This document shows positions 5,905 through 7,011 of a DNA stretch of 7,011 nucleotides, one piece after another. Within the stretch, counting starts at the first letter, position 1. Every line of letters starts with the position of its first letter. Both the position numbers and the translations under genes were made by a program. The DNA is from an uncultured Succinivibrio sp. Lineage in GTDB: Bacteria > Pseudomonadota > Gammaproteobacteria > Enterobacterales > Succinivibrionaceae. The notes below the pieces were generated by a model. It was not told where the DNA came from. It did not search any database and was given only the letters and a program-made list of their open reading frames with translations. Where the stretch lies: contig CAAGLL010000040.1 in NCBI GenBank assembly GCA_900770725.1, positions 1-7,011 on the forward strand, given 5' to 3'.

Positions 5905-5929
5905 GAATGCACCGGCACGGCGTGCATTC
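5905..5929. repeat. Inverted repeat, 8-bp arms
   Basis: GAATGCAC and GTGCATTC flank a 9-base GC-rich centre. It sits about 40 bp past the terminator; there is no T-tract after it on either strand, so a terminator role is not supported. Confidence 0.55.
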
Positions 5930-6160
5930 ACATATAACAATTTAATATCAATTAATGCATATCGCATATGTTGTGATCAAAACATCTCTCTGCACACACC
6001 TTGCCTCACCACTCTCATACATGCAGCAGCCTTAAGAGAGATCACTCTCCGATCAAGTCGCAAGTTTTCGAATATCTCTATTCAGATTATTAATTTCAAA
6101 AACTCTAGTATTCAAACTTGTACATCTGAGCATAAAAAGATTTCGTTAATTATTTTTAAT

Positions 6161-6183
6161 TTGATATCAAGATGATATCTTGA
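6161..6183. repeat. Nested palindromes, operator-like
   Basis: TTGATATCAA is a perfect 10-bp palindrome. It overlaps a second inverted repeat, TCAAGAT-GAT-ATCTTGA, so that TGATATC also occurs as a direct repeat 11 bp apart (6162 and 6173), close to one helical turn. This layout is common for operators but no regulator is identified. Confidence 0.45.
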
Positions 6184-6427
6184 ATGCAAGCCCTTTCTCG
6201 GCTTTCGCAAAAAATAAAAATATTGCAGCGCATGCATGATTGGTGTTTACATAAATGCGAAAGGCAATTAGTAACTTTTCAAATGTTAATAGTTAAATGC
6301 AAATAGCTGATGCGATTGCAAGCATTCTCGAGAACTGAATCCATGGCAGCTTAAGCGCATGGCATGGATCGCCTGTGCGCAGGTCTCAGGAGCTTAGCGA
6401 CAGCGCCAATTGCGAAAGGAGATTTGA

Positions 6428-6910
6428 ATGGACGCTCAAGATCGCGAGGACATGGAAGACTACCTTTGCAACTTCATCAAGGTGGGCACCGTCTGCGAGA
6501 CGGATCCAGCCACGCACACCGTGAGGGTGGTCTACCCGGAGGACGACAACACCGAAAGCCATGAGCTGAGGGTGCTGGTGCCGAACACCTACGACAACGC
6601 CGACTACGCCATGCCCGACATGGACGAGGACGTGGTGTGCCTGTTCCTGCCGTGCGGCTCGGTCGAGGGCTTTGTGCTCGGATCGTTCTTCACCGGCGAG
6701 GTCACGCCGCCTGCCGACAGCCAGGACATCCGCATGGTGAGGTTCAAGGACGGCACTACGATCGCGTACGACCGCGCAGCGCACACCTACGACATCGAGA
6801 TTGAGAACACGCACATCCACGCAGATCGCGAAGCCCTCACAGTCAACACTCCAAAGCAAGTGATCGTGAATTCAGAAAACATCAGCATTACAGTGTCTGA
6901 GAGCAGATAA
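6428..6910 (+). CDS. Phage baseplate spike protein, gpV/gp45-like (short form)
   Basis: A 160-aa protein resembling baseplate assembly protein V of P2 and gp45 of Mu, the membrane-piercing spike at the tip of contractile tails. Residues about 17-92 look like the OB-fold domain (IKVGTVCETDPATHTVRVVY, then VVCLFLPCGSVEGFVLGSFF). Residues 103-123 hold the typical linker block VRFKDGTTIAYDRAAHTYDI. A short beta-helical repeat region follows, with an H129-I-H131 motif; HxH in this family can bind iron at the spike tip. P2 gpV and Mu gp45 are about 200 aa, so the C-terminal spike appears shortened, with no continuing similarity after the stop in other frames. The start is well supported by AAAGGAG at a 6-nt spacing. 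No gpW- or gpJ-like gene follows in the last 100 bp and no phage gene precedes it in the window, so it may be an orphan, a prophage edge or part of a tail-derived system. Confidence 0.82.
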   Translation: MDAQDREDMEDYLCNFIKVGTVCETDPATHTVRVVYPEDDNTESHELRVLVPNTYDNADYAMPDMDEDVVCLFLPCGSVEGFVLGSFFTGEVTPPADSQDIRMVRFKDGTTIAYDRAAHTYDIEIENTHIHADREALTVNTPKQVIVNSENISITVSESR

Positions 6911-6977
6911 TCAACCACCTGCAATCAGCACTCAACCACTTGAGCCTTCACCTTCCAAATTCAGCTATTCAACCACT
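6911..6977 (+). repeat. Three copies of TCAACCACY after the spike gene
   Basis: TCAACCACC at 6911-6919 and TCAACCACT at 6932-6940 and 6969-6977, spaced 21 and 37 bp. No hairpin or reading frame explains them. The remaining bases to the window end hold only a 6-bp inverted pair CTTTTG/CAAAAG (6989-6994 and 7006-7011). Confidence 0.45.
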
Positions 6978-7011
6978 CCCAAGGCGGCCTTTTGAGGGTT
7001 TGTAACAAAAG

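Larger units (their letters stand above)
5864..6427. other. Gene-poor AT-rich spacer with several palindromes
   Basis: No reading frame here looks coding on either strand, and I see no tRNA or known RNA. The stretch becomes AT-rich from about 5930. It contains an 8-bp-stem hairpin (5905-5929), the 10-bp palindrome TTGATATCAA (6161-6170) merging into TCAAGAT-GAT-ATCTTGA (6167-6183), a bulged hairpin at 6185-6209, and the 10-bp palindrome TTCTCGAGAA (6325-6334). It ends with the strong ribosome binding site AAAGGAG (6415-6421) of the spike gene. It could be a regulatory region, a decayed gene or the scar of a lost phage or mobile segment. Confidence 0.5.

Noticed and set aside
6246..6274. Promoter candidate TTTACA with 17 bp to TAGTAA before the spike gene
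   Set aside because: The -10 hexamer matches consensus at only three of six positions and similar weak pairs are common in this AT-rich stretch.
6359..6397. 12-codon leader-peptide-like frame before the spike gene
   Set aside because: No ribosome binding site, no run of regulatory codons and no attenuator hairpin after it.
6911..6977. CRISPR array
   Set aside because: Units are 9 bases, with unequal spacing and only three copies; no leader or cas gene is present.
6989..7011. Possible further IS4-like end at the right edge (TGTAACAAAAG resembles TGCAACAAAAA before copy 2 of the 21-bp repeat)
   Set aside because: Only 9 to 11 bases can be compared before the window ends and the sequence is simple; the diagnostic CGCGATCCTAGGG part is not visible.

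Overview
The window looks like an accessory region of a fairly GC-rich Gram-negative bacterium. Two genes encode exported (Sec signal peptide) phosphoesterases, ribosome binding sites are of the AGGAG type, and a contractile-phage spike gene is present. A gut-type proteobacterium, possibly Sutterellaceae/Burkholderiales, is my guess from overall style only; nothing in the window proves the taxon.

Layout. (1) Positions 2-1612 are a complete-looking ISL3-family insertion sequence with 24-bp terminal inverted repeats (22/24 matching) and one intact transposase gene. (2) Immediately to its right lies a 21-bp sequence (1613-1633) that occurs again, identically, at 3131-3151, just after a decayed IS4-type transposase. 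I read both as right ends of the same IS4-like element; the ISL3 copy would then sit inside the end of an IS4-like copy that lies mostly outside the window. (3) Between them (about 1640-2600) is a strikingly AT-rich island carrying three tightly packed minus-strand genes: an unrecognised 92-aa protein, a DUF4160 protein and a small helix-turn-helix protein. The arrangement resembles a toxin-antitoxin or small stress module, but function is unknown. (4) Positions about 2606-3083 are a 5'-truncated, frameshifted IS4-type transposase remnant.

(5) From 3404 to 5801 there are two plus-strand paralogous exported calcineurin-like metallophosphoesterases (380 and 335 aa), each followed by its own strong rho-independent terminator, so they are probably separate transcription units derived from an old tandem duplication. 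(6) Positions 5864-6427 hold no convincing gene; the stretch is AT-rich and holds several short palindromes. (7) Positions 6428-6910 encode a short gpV/gp45-like phage baseplate spike protein with no neighbouring phage gene inside the window, hence a possible prophage relic or orphan.

The host-like genes (the two phosphoesterases and the spike) show a marked context-dependent codon choice: Asp is GAT almost only when the next codon begins with C, which creates GATC. The most interesting candidates for something undescribed are the AT-rich three-gene DUF4160 module framed by IS4-like ends, and this GATC bias.
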